Below are positions 35,721-45,800 of a stretch of DNA of 64,000 bases, in pieces. The notes beneath the pieces are model-generated. The model saw only the letters and a list, made by a program, of their open reading frames with translations, was not told the origin of the DNA and ran no database searches. Location: NCBI GenBank assembly GCA_951799405.1, contig OX637332.1:19721001-19785000 (forward strand), written 5' to 3'. Position 1 is the stretch's first letter. Every line of letters begins with the position of its first letter. The DNA is from Agapetus fuscipes (Eukaryota; Arthropoda; Insecta; Trichoptera; Glossosomatidae). The position numbers and the translations under genes are program-made.

Positions 35721-35935
35721 ATTTTGACAATTAGGTATATTAATTTTTTTAAAACTGAAAATTTTAAAACTTAATTTGAATCGGATATTTACGAATCGTT
35801 TGGTGAGAACTTACATTATTCTCTACGTTTCGTCAGCGACGTCGCCGTCGCTGACGAAAACGGTTCGTAAATATCCGATTCAAATTAAGTTTTAAAATTT
35901 TCAGTTTTAAAAAAAATTAATATAATTGTCAAAAT
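35721..35935. repeat. foldback hairpin, ~75 bp arms
   Basis: ATTTTGACAATT...CGGATATTTACGAA and its reverse complement surround a second short palindrome (GTCAGCGACG...CGTCGCTGAC). It shares a core with the foldback at 53250-53378. Confidence 0.75.
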
Positions 35936-36909
35936 AATAGAATTGTTTGTCCGATTGAACTTTGCGACGTGTCTTTTTTTAATTATCAATCCCTGAGAAT
36001 TCATTTGACAGAAAAACACAATATAGAGTTGGAGTTGAACAAGTTAAAGTTTCAATGTTTTTCAGGTACTTGAAATTTTATACAAATACTTGTCTTAGAA
36101 TGTTTTCTTATATATTGTACAAAATCAAACAAATAACTACAGTGCCCATTCTTACAAACCAGTAAGAAAATATGAAATTTAGTATTACACTCCTCTGAAA
36201 TGTTTTTCTACAAGTCACCAACTGAATTAAATAATTCAATAGGTACGCAAACATTACACTTATATCATGTTTTTGTGTAAAGTGAGGTAAGGATAAACTT
36301 GTCAATTATTTATGTCACTTTCCCAAAGTTTTGTGCTCTTAATTGTGTGCTTAGATAATAGATATAAAATGTTACGATTCACAAGATTTTCATAATTAAA
36401 TTTGAAAGACATTTTTGCAATAATACCTAATAACATAATTTTAATACTAAGATTTATACTTTCAAACTGTCAAAAATTTAAATTTACCGCCATTATAATA
36501 ACGGCTATATAATATCATGATTTGAATACTCAGAATAATATTTTCAAACTGCAGCCAATTTAAATTTACCGCCTTGCAGCCAATTTAAATTTACCACCAT
36601 TTATGTATTTCCGGTTCCCCAGCCAAGAGCCTACTGGCGCGAACGTCTCGTAAAATGTCTGAAAAGTCAAAGACAATAATGCTATGGACTCGACAATTTT
36701 GGTAGGTATTTTAAATTTTTTCGTTAATTTAAAACTCGAAAACCTTTATTTTCTGAGAAAACTAAAAACAATTTGGAAAATATAAAATAATTGTTAACCC
36801 CTTGAAAAGAAAAAGGAAGTAGGTAATAATTAAATTGAGTTTGTTCTTACTTTTGGATTTAAAACAATTTTATTTCACAACGCTGTTTTTTCCATTGCAA
36901 CGTTTTAAT

Positions 36910-37507
36910 AGGGTATTTGCAATAGTGAGGAATATGATAAAAAGTATATTATTTTGATAGATTTCGAAAAATCTAATAATAATATGTTGATTTGAAGCCG
37001 AAAATATTTTTTTTCGATTTTATATTTAAAAAAGAAAATATAGGTTTTTGGACAAGTTTTTAAACGGATGTGAGATCTGCTTCTTGTATTTCGGGTAATG
37101 TGACGTCATATGTTGACGTCACGTTCTTTTATTGACATTCCATACTCTGTTAACTTGTGTTGTTGACAACAGAAACAAATGAAAACAACAAAAACAAATA
37201 ATATGTTCTTAAAGAAACACACAAACTTCTTGAAAAAACACATCCGCAATGGTATAAACATGAAAAAGCGATGCTTGAATGACATTAATGTGAGGGCTGT
37301 CAGTTGATACGGCGATGTTTACAAGACCGTGACGTCACGCGAGAAAATTTCATCTAGTAGCGTTTTGGCGCGAAAATTCAAAGATCGATTTTAAAATGCT
37401 TATAACTTTGCTAAAAATACAACTAAAATTAGAATTCAAGAAGTTTTGGGCTAATAAAGCATAAAAGAATTTAAATCACAAAAAAAAGAAAAATGTGAAA
37501 ATACCCT
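36910..37507 (+). mobile_element. 598 bp MITE (AGGGTATTT ends), second copy
   Basis: Same family as 59271-59868, with about five substitutions seen by eye. Also flanked by AT/AT. It lies between the right arm of the MULE-like element and the right 53 bp arm at 38018. Confidence 0.9.
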
Positions 37508-38191
37508 ATTATGAAATGATTCCGTGAAACTTTTCACGGAAGAAACATGTTAATCAATTTTTTTTGTTAGTCGTAAGGGAAGTTTTAAATTCAATGTTGG
37601 TCTCGGCAAATAAGCGCCAAAAACAATGACACAATATAATGTTAACACAGTATATAATACCAATTCAATATTAATGACACAATATTGCAATATTGCATTC
37701 TGTTTCATAAAAATATTTTTGAGGTTAAGAACCCGTAATATATTTCTACAACTAACATTGGAATATTCTGCTATTTTGTACAACACCACGATGAATTTTA
37801 AATTATCTGTATGATTTTTTTTTACTGGCGTATAGTTTAACTTAACACGTAATAAAATAATTTAATTCCTACATTATTTTAATCCCATTCGATGTTTGAA
37901 TTAACCGCAACAGATAAATGTCATTAGAAGAAAAAGATTCTGTTTTGTTCAAAAAATATTTTGTTCAAATGTGTGTGGAGACGGAGAAACCGATAGTTGC
38001 CGCTAAAAATCGGTCACTGACGTCACTATCGAAACTTATTCAAAAAAATTTCGTGTGTCTAAACTGAGCCTCAGTTCTGGCAACATTATTTATGAATGGT
38101 ACTCTCTCTGTAGTCTGTGGCAGTTTCTCAAACAAATTTGAAATGACGTCAAGAGAGACGCCCCCACGTGACCGCGTGTGGCGGGTGTAGG

Positions 38192-38213
38192 GATATATAT
38201 ATATATATATATA
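38192..38213 (+). repeat. (AT)n microsatellite
   Basis: Eleven AT units at the end of the CR1/L2-like insertion. Confidence 0.85.
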
Positions 38214-38221
38214 AGGATAAT

Positions 38222-38290
38222 TTATTTTAATGTACACATAATTAAAGAGCGCCGTTTTTGTGTGTGTCACACCTCAAGGGCCCTCTCAAA
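38222..38290 (-). repeat. 3' UTR of the CR1/L2-like LINE, shared with SINE-A
   Basis: Minus strand: GAGGGCCCTTGAGGTGTGA, then CACACAAAAACGGCGCTC, then AAATAAATTATCC. SINE-A copies end in the same blocks in the same order. Confidence 0.88.
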
Positions 38291-38872
38291 TCACGGATAA
38301 GATTTCTTGTAAAGATGTGTCTTTAGTGCTCCTTTAAAGACACCAACAGTCTTTGCCTTCCTCACATTAGGTGGCAGTCTGTTCCACTCCATTGGTCCCG
38401 CAAACCGGAAAGCACGGTCCCCAAAATTAGTGCGTGTCTGACGGTGTGGCTGAACCAAGTCCACCACGCCATCCCCTGCAGATCTGAGCGTTTGGCGCCT
38501 CAAATCCCTCTCAACGGGTGTAAACATGTCAGCCAAATATGAAGGAGCTGTACCATTTACAGCCTTATACACCATCAGACAAACACGGTAGACCACCCTC
38601 TCCGGAAAACGAAGCCAATGCAGTTTCCCTAACAATGGAGTAATGCGAGTAAATTTAGACATCCCGAATATGAGTCTTGCCGCTGAATTCAGCACAGACT
38701 GAAGACGGTTGAACTGCTTTTTCGGCTGACCTATGTACAGCGTTGAGCAATAGTCAACTCGTGACATCACAAAGGCATTCACCAGGGTCTTGACTGCTCC
38801 CGACGGTAAACATCTCCTGATCGCCTTTATCTGGCGAAGTTCAAAAAATGAGGAAGATACAGTCGAGTTCAA
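38291..38872 (-). pseudogene. CR1/L2-like LINE ORF2 C-terminus, 5' truncated
   Basis: 193 open codons: FFELRQIKAIRRCLP, VNAFVMSRVDYCSTLY, LQSVLNSAARLIFG, LHWLRFPERVVYRV, YKAVNGTAPSYL, and near the end FGDRAFRFAGPMEWNRLP and FKGALKTHLY. This is the classic post-RT region of CR1/L2-group LINEs. Only the 3' end is present. The frame is intact, so the insertion is not very old. Its 3' UTR (38222-38290) matches the SINE-A tail. Confidence 0.88.
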
Positions 38873-39380
38873 TTGCTGCTTGGATGGGCAAATGAAAAAA
38901 ATATATCGATATATATCGAATCGATATTTTTAAACACTATCGAAATATATCGAGGAAAAAATATCGATATTTCGATATATCGATATTTTTCCTCAATACA
39001 TTTTGGTCGCTGGCGGGTAACGTCTCAAAATTTCGAAATTTTTGGGTTAAAAATCTGTCGGGGGGGGGGGGGGGGTAGAAACGCGTTTTAAAAAAAAATA
39101 TCGAAATTTTCCAAAAAAATATCGGTCGCTGGCGGGTAACGCCTCAAAATTTCGATTTTTTTGAGTTAAAAATCTGTCGACAGGTGGGGGAGGGAGAGGA
39201 GACATGCAATTTGCTACGTAAAAATGTTGGCTTCAAAACACAACCACCTATAAAGTGTGGGGGGAAAAGTCACATTTGCAAAAAAAAATCGTTTTTGATA
39301 CGATTTTAATACTTGAAAATCAATATCGAAATACCGATAAATCGTTATTTCTAATATCGATGAAAATATCGATATTTTTA
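38873..39380 (+). repeat. repeat R4, ATCGAT-rich with a poly-G run
   Basis: Dense ATCGATATTT palindromes, a 16-base G run (39060-39075), and TTGCTACGTAAAAATGTTGG. Similar to 61205-61495. Confidence 0.65.
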
Positions 39381-40739
39381 TATAAAGAAGTATGCAAGGA
39401 CAGGAAGAAGTGGCGGCTAATCTGCAATGTTGATTTCTAATGTTGGTGTATTCATTTGCTACATTTTTTTTGTTGCATAGGAAATTTTTGACTTTTTACT
39501 TTCTTGCTATAGCCGAAGGCTATAAAAGAAAGTTATGATTTGGTGTGAAAAAGAAATTTCGAGGTTTTCACGGAAATGAGTTGTCATGGTGCAGGACATG
39601 CCAAAAAACACTATCTTTCAAAAACGTCCGTCTGTATGTATGTATGTATGTATGTATGTATGTATGTATGTATGTGTGTGTGTCACTTTCCAAAGTATAA
39701 GACCTAGAGATACCAAATTTTGGCTACATCAACTTTTTTGGACATGTATTAAGTATGAATAACATGACATTACACCAACTTGAAAATTCAAGATGGCTGC
39801 GATACAAAAAAAACATAAAATTGCATTTTTCTCAAAAACGGCTCCAAGAATTTTTTTAAAATTTTCAGAATTGCCACTAATTAATTTTTAACTTAATAAA
39901 TTAGTTATGGCAACACTCTTACTAATCTGTGTCTATGGGCTGCGATATGAAAAAAACAAACGATTGTGATTTTCTCGAAAGTGAAGGGGTCAACAAAAAT
40001 ATAATATTCCACAATATTATGGACAACATAAATTTCTACAAATTTACAAAAAAAATTTTTTGAAAAAATAAATATAAAGCACCGTTTACACGACCTGAAA
40101 TTTTAAATCGAAAATATTACAAAAACCTATTAAAATGCAAGATATTTAAATTTGTTTTAGATTTGATAGAAAGAACAAGCTTATCACTTTAATTCATAAT
40201 CATTTTTTTTTTACTTTTTTGAAAATTCAAGATGGCTTCCCAAGAGCTGAAAATTTAAAATGCGATTTTCTCAAAAACGGCTCCGACGATTTTTCTTAAA
40301 TTTTTTGTGAATCCATTTATATAATAGTGCTATCTAATAATTATAATCATTTCTTCATCATAATCTCGGTTTAGGGAGCTGCCATATAAAAGAAAAAAAT
40401 AATGGAAAAATCCTCGGCAGTTAGAGGGTTAATAAAAAAATAATGTAACGCAAATGTAAAACAATAATAATAACCTATATATTGCCATCATTATTTTTTC
40501 CAAAAAATGAATCAAAAGTATAGCCGCCATACAAAGTGAAAATTTTCCATACAAAATGTATTAGCAATTTTCTTGGTAGTCAAAGGGTTAAAAATAAATA
40601 AAAGGCTGCGATTCTTAAAATTTTATAAATACCAATAATAATCAATCGTTACTTTTTCAAAATATAACTAAAAAGTTTACCCACCATACAAAGTCCTAGT
40701 TTGCATACAGAAGGGTTCAATGACCATCTATAATAATCT
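39381..40739. other. repeat-like, non-coding
   Basis: Contains GCTATAGCCGAAGGCTATA and repeated TTCAAGATGGC / TTTTCTCAAAAACGGCTCC blocks (39785 and 40225), suggesting internal duplication of an old element. Confidence 0.45.
39634..39683 (+). repeat. (GTAT)n then (GT)n microsatellite
   Basis: Ten or so GTAT units followed by GTGTGTGT. Confidence 0.85.
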
Positions 40740-40950
40740 AAAATATAAGTTGCAATGAAATATAAACATTCAAAACTAATATGAAATGCATGCCCACAAA
40801 CAGGTACGTGTAAGTTCGCGCTTACGAATGCTGAATTTGTACTTACAAATTAAAACCAAATCTCAAATGAACATAAAACCTGCAACTCTTGCCGACCTTC
40901 CTTGAAACAGGGGTGACATTAACAAAGTGAATTATTTTTTACACTTTGGG
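40740..40950 (-). repeat. R1 repeat
   Basis: Tail ATAAGTTGCAATG, core GACATTAACAAAGTGAA; the head is replaced by LINE sequence. Confidence 0.75.
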
Positions 40951-40989
40951 AGGACTGAGAAATGCGAGAAAATTGAGATAAGACTGAAT

Positions 40990-41632
40990 GAAAAAAGAGT
41001 GGAGGTCGTGAAAGAATTTGATTATCTGGGAAGCAAGTTTGAGTCGAATGCAAAATTGACGAAATAATTGGAAAAGCGCGCTAGTAGAGGAAGAAGTGTA
41101 ATGGAAACGATTGGAAGCATTACAAGGAATAGGAAACTTACGAAGAATATGAGATCGGCGGTCCACAATGGCATATTGGTTGGTGGAAGTGAGGCTTAAT
41201 GAATGTGAGCTGAGTAAAGTATGTAAGTGCGGTTGAAATGGCTTACCTGAGAGCAATGGCTGGAAAGACACTCAGTGATAGAGTACGTAATGCTTGAGTG
41301 ATGAACGAGTGTGGTATAAAAGAGAATATGAGAATGAAAGTACAAAAAAGTACGATGAGATGGTTCAGACATCTTGAAAGAAAGGATGATGAACAACTAA
41401 CGAAGAAAGTGTACAAAGGAAATGTTAGAGGAAAGCGCGGAAGGGGAAGGCTGAGGAAAGAATGGTTAGACCAAATAGGTGAGATTGCGGAAGAATGGAT
41501 CCTGCAGAGTGAGAATAAGAGAAGAGTATGTATGAAAAAGGTGATGACAGCAAAAAGTGGAGGCGCATCTGCGGAGGTACCGGCCACCCCTAATGAAACG
41601 GTGGCAGGATACAGTACAGTACAGTACAGAGG
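40990..41632 (+). pseudogene. decayed RTE-like LINE fragment with ACAGT tail
   Basis: Reads VVKEFDYLGSKFESN, RASRGRSVMETIG, then in a later frame TMRWFRHLERKDDEQL, RGKRGRGRLRKEWLDQ. These are the RT C-terminus blocks seen in RTE-like elements, broken by several stops. It ends in repeated ACAGT. It abuts an R1 copy on the left and a 34 bp R1 fragment plus a SINE-A tail on the right. Confidence 0.65.
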
Positions 41633-41661
41633 TCAGCTTCATACCAACCTATGAGTCGAGG
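41631..41661 (-). repeat. R1 head fragment
   Basis: GGTCAGCTTCATACCAACC then TATGAGTCGAGG; only ~31 bp. Confidence 0.6.
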
Positions 41662-41662
41662 A

Positions 41663-41770
41663 TCTTTCTTGTGTAATTGGCGCTTTTTCCAGAGAAGACC
41701 AACCTCGCAGAGGGCTCTTGAGGTGTGATTCACACAAAACGGCGCTCACCAAATAAATCATCCAAATATT
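41663..41770 (+). repeat. SINE-A 3' fragment
   Basis: Last ~105 bp of SINE-A (CTCGCAGAGGGCTCTTGAGG, GGCGCTCACC, AAATAAATCATCC), joined directly to an R1 fragment at 41631-41661. Confidence 0.8.
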
Positions 41771-42009
41771 TTTTATTCACTTAAGAATTTATATGGCTAT
41801 TTCCATACTCGCACGGGTATGCAGGTACACACCGCGGTGGAATAAAATTGATCTATTATCGATATATTATATTTTCATTGAAACTGCATAAGCTGGTAGG
41901 TGATTATAGCTTTACATACGTCATACAGTGGGTTAATTTTTGCAAGAAAGTCGAGTGCAGATTCTGTGCAATTTATTTTGTATAGATTTCTTTGTAAGGT
42001 TTTGTTCTT

Positions 42010-42290
42010 TTTTATATTTAAATGTAATTTATTATTCATATTCCTTGACTTATAGGTTGGTATGAGGCTGACCACCCATACTGTAAAAAATGGTTCACTT
42101 TGCCAATGTCACCCCTGTTTCAGGGAAGGTCGGCAAAAGTTGTGGGGCTTATGTTCATTTGAGGTTTGGATTTTATTTGTAAGTACACATTCAGCATTTG
42201 TAAGCGCGAACTACACTTGTTGGTTTGTGGGAATACATCTGAGAGCTTTAAATGAATATATCCTTGCAACTTAGATTATAGATTATTATA
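42010..42290 (+). repeat. R1 repeat, young subtype
   Basis: Near-identical twin of 19466-19745, just outside the Gypsy element 1 LTR. Confidence 0.85.
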
Positions 42291-42334
42291 GATTTCAAAA
42301 AAAATATCGGTACTTTTGATATATCAATATATAT

Positions 42335-42808
42335 TGTTACGAAATTAGGGTTCAATTGTCTTCAAATTAAAAATACACAGGTCTTCTTCAATAGTTATTT
42401 ATTTTACACAGTTACAAAATTTATTTTCACACTACTTTCTCGATTATTCCACTTGGTTTTGGTTCACTGATCAGATGACTTCGATGTGTTTGTAAGTCTC
42501 TATGATACTGGCCCGCTCTGCAGGCCATTCGCACCTTTATACTCTGTAGAGCAGTATGATCTAGAACCAAAGTTGCTAGACGGTTCCAGAGTAATTATTA
42601 CTTCTCGACGCTTCACGTACTACCTAGAGATACAACCAAAATCCTACCTACAAATGTAATACAGAATTCCTATAATTATAACAAGTACCTACTTAGCCTA
42701 GAGAATTCTACACTTATACACAATTATCGATCCTACCTACCTATACCTATGAGGACTCTTATAACTATAACTACCCATACTTATTTCAATATTTATATTT
42801 ACATAACA
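42335..42808 (-). repeat. 3' LTR of Gypsy element 1
   Basis: 474 bp partner of 49036-49509. It starts directly after the pol stop codon. Confidence 0.95.
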
Positions 42809-42820
42809 CTACCCCCCACC
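42809..42820 (-). other. polypurine tract of Gypsy element 1
   Basis: Minus strand reads GGTGGGGGGTAG immediately before TGTTATG of the 3' LTR. It also encodes the last Gly residues and the TAG stop of pol. Confidence 0.8.
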
Positions 42821-45800
42821 TAGACTGTTTCGTCCCGGAACAGTCTTGACTCTGTGTAGGTAGGGGCATGCTGATCCACGTCGACACCCTGTGGTCAGGA
42901 AGAAGTGACAGTACACGGATTTCTCCCCACTGGCTCTCGGCTGCGCTTGCTCGCAGCACACCATGACGCTGATGCCGACTCCCGAGAACACTGCTTCAAT
43001 CATACTCCGGATTATCCGCCAGTCTCGATTAGCGCGGCCGCCACCCATCTTCGGTATTGCCAGACGCGCCTGCTGATCCTCCAACATGTAGTCACGCAGC
43101 TCAACAAGGCCGTCCCACAATGCCTTGTAGTCCTCTTCCAGGTTGCTGGAATCCGGGACAACCAGGCAGTATGCTTGTTGACGCCCCTTCGGTAGTCTCA
43201 GAGCTCTTCCTTGCGGGCTGCTCGAGGGTTGCGGTTCTCCGAATTTGTATCGGAAGACCCGTGCAATTCCTCTAGACATATCTAGATCTTCCGGTACACT
43301 GCATGCCAGTGTGTGGTCCCCAGTGACCTCAAATAAGTCCTTGTGGACTTCTGTGGTCACTCCATGGCGAAACTTCTGCCCTGCCTTCGCGTTCTCCCAA
43401 AACGTCTCAAAGGCTGGTGATCTTTCGGATGCGACGCACTGTCGTACTTTTTGGGCTGGTTGGTCATCATTATCGCCTAGGTATGGTGAGAGGCGATTGT
43501 AGTGCACGACCCTTGGTTTTCCGTTTGGTCTCTTTTTTATGCGGTAGACCACATCGTTGATGCGCTCCAAGATCTCGTACGGCCCGTCCCAGGAACGCTG
43601 AAGTTTCGGACAGTATCCTTGGCGCCTCTTGGGGTCAAAAAGCCACACCCAGTCACCAGCTTTGTACCCCATGCTGTCAGCTCTGGTGTCATAGCGCTCC
43701 TTCATTTGATCGCTGGCTTCCCCGATGTTCATGCGGACCTGATCATGGATGTCATCCAGCCTCCTGCGAAGGTCTGTCACATAGTCTTCTCCGGCTAGGT
43801 CTTCACCTGGTTTGCAGCCAAATTTGAGATCACAAGGAAGTCGCATTTCTCGCCCAAACAGTATGCTGCTGGGAGTCTTCTTCGTCGTTTCCTGAACAGC
43901 CGACCGGTAAGCCAATAAGAACAAAGGCAGATGTCGGTCCCAGTCCCGCTGATGGCTGGACACTACTTTGGCTAAGTACCTCCCCACGGTACGGTTCATC
44001 CTTTCCACCATTCCATCAGACTGTGGATGTAGCGCAGTGGTCCTGGTCTTGTAGATCCCTAGCCGCTCACACATTTGCTGGAAGATAGCAGCTTCAAAGT
44101 TCCTTCCCTGATCAGAATGTAATTCCAGGGGTACGCCAAACCTGCTGATAAATTCGGTAACTAGAACTTCAGTCACGGTTACGGCCTCTTGGTTAGGGAT
44201 TGAGTAAGCTTCCACCCACTTGCTGAAGTAATCCATCACCACCATGATGTACTTGTTACCCTTCTCAGTTGTAGGAAATGGGCCAGCTATGTCGATGGCA
44301 ATTCTTTCAAAGGGGCTGCCAACATTGTACTGACGCATTGGTGCTCGCCTTTTCCTTTGCGGTCCATTGGCCGTTGCACAGGTTACACATTTTCGACACC
44401 AATCTTTGACGTCTTCGCTGCAGTTGATCCAGTAAAATCGCTCTTTCACTTTCTCCAGCGTCTTCTTAACGCCTAGATGTCCTCCAGAAGTTCCTCCATG
44501 CAGCAGTCCAAGGATTTCCGGTACTCGGCTCCTCGGAACGAGGGTTTGCTTTCTTCTAAGTGTGCCGTCTTCCTTCTCGATCTTTCGTTTCAGAAACCCT
44601 CCTTCTATCACTATGGATCCCCATTGAGCCCAATAAGCCTTGACAGTTGGTGATAAGGGGGCGAGTTTTTCCCAGGTTGGCCTTTCTCCTTCTCGCGCCC
44701 ATTCCATCACATACTTCAAGTCCGGATCATTCAGTTGGTCTTGCGCCAATTTTTCATCTTGCCAGTCCTCATCTTCGGTGGTCGTCCTTTGGACAATTGC
44801 TACCTTGTCCTCCATCTTGCTGCAATGTTTGCAGTCACTGGCGCATGGTCGTCTGGATAATGCATCCGCATTTCGATGAAGCGTGCCAGGTCTATGTTCG
44901 GAGTCATAATCATACTCCTGGAGCCTTTCAATCCATCTAGCCACTTGCCCTTCTGGGTTTTTGAATTTCAGAAGCCAAACCAGTGCAGCATGATCAGTCC
45001 GTAGTGTGAATTTTCTTCCGTACAAGTATTTGCGGAAGTGTTCCACTGATTTTATCACGGCAAGAAGCTCTCGTCTGGTCACGCAATAATTTCGTTCTGG
45101 CTTGGAAAGCACTTTACTGAAGTAACCCAGAACAGTCTCATGCCCATCCTGTATTTGGGAAAGGACGCCTCCTATCCCCACATTACTAGCGTCGGTATCC
45201 AGGATGAACTTTCCATCTTTTCGTGGGTAGCTCAAGATGGGGGCACTTGTTAATCTTCCCTTAAGCTCTTCAAATGCTTGTGCGCAGGAATCACTCCAAT
45301 GGAAGCGAGTGTTTTCTTCCGTAAGCTTGGTGAGCGGTTTTGCAATGTCCGCAAATCTTGGCACAAACCTCCTGTAATAAGTGCACAGCCCCAGGAAACT
45401 CCTAGTTTCATGTTTGTCCTTCAGCACGGGCCAGTCTCTTACTGCCTTGATTTTGGCAGGGTCAACTTCAACTCCACGTTGAGAAACTATGTGTCCCAGG
45501 TAATTTACTTGTTTCTTGAACAGGTTACACTTTTTCGGGTTGAGCTTCAGTCCAGCGTCTTGTAGTCGCCCGAAAACTTGCTCCAGATTTCTCAACTGAT
45601 GGTTGAAGTCCTTTCCCAGGATGATTATGTCATCCAAGTATACCAGGCAGGTTTCCCATGATAGTCCTCGCAGCACATTCTCCATCAGCCTTTCAAACGT
45701 GGCGGGGGCATTGCATAAGCCAAATGGCATCACGGTGAACTGCCAAAGTCCAGATCCAGTCGAGAATGCAGTTTTCTCCTTATCTTTGGCATCCAATTCA

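Larger units (their letters stand above)
34348..36650 (+). mobile_element. MULE-like element, 2.3 kb, ~280 bp terminal inverted repeats
   Basis: Arms 34348-~34610 and ~36395-36650 are inverted (CGAGACGTTCGCGCCAGTAG at the tips). A perfect 9 bp duplication TAAAATGTC flanks it (34339-34347, 36651-36659). Long arms plus a 9 bp duplication indicate Mutator-like. No transposase ORF. The interior contains a partial repeat of the left arm (~34640-34850), a zinc-finger remnant (35476-35607) and a foldback (35721-35935). Confidence 0.85.
34151..38070. repeat. 53 bp perfect inverted pair enclosing 3.9 kb
   Basis: 34151-34203 is the exact reverse complement of 38018-38070 (GGCTCAGTTTAGACACACG at the tips). 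It encloses the MULE-like element and the MITE at 36910-37507. No clear target duplication, so a transposon end pair is only likely. Confidence 0.7.

Noticed and set aside
36108..36305. 65-codon ORF in the MULE-like element as a transposase
   Set aside because: Too short, hydrophobic AT-rich composition, no catalytic motif.
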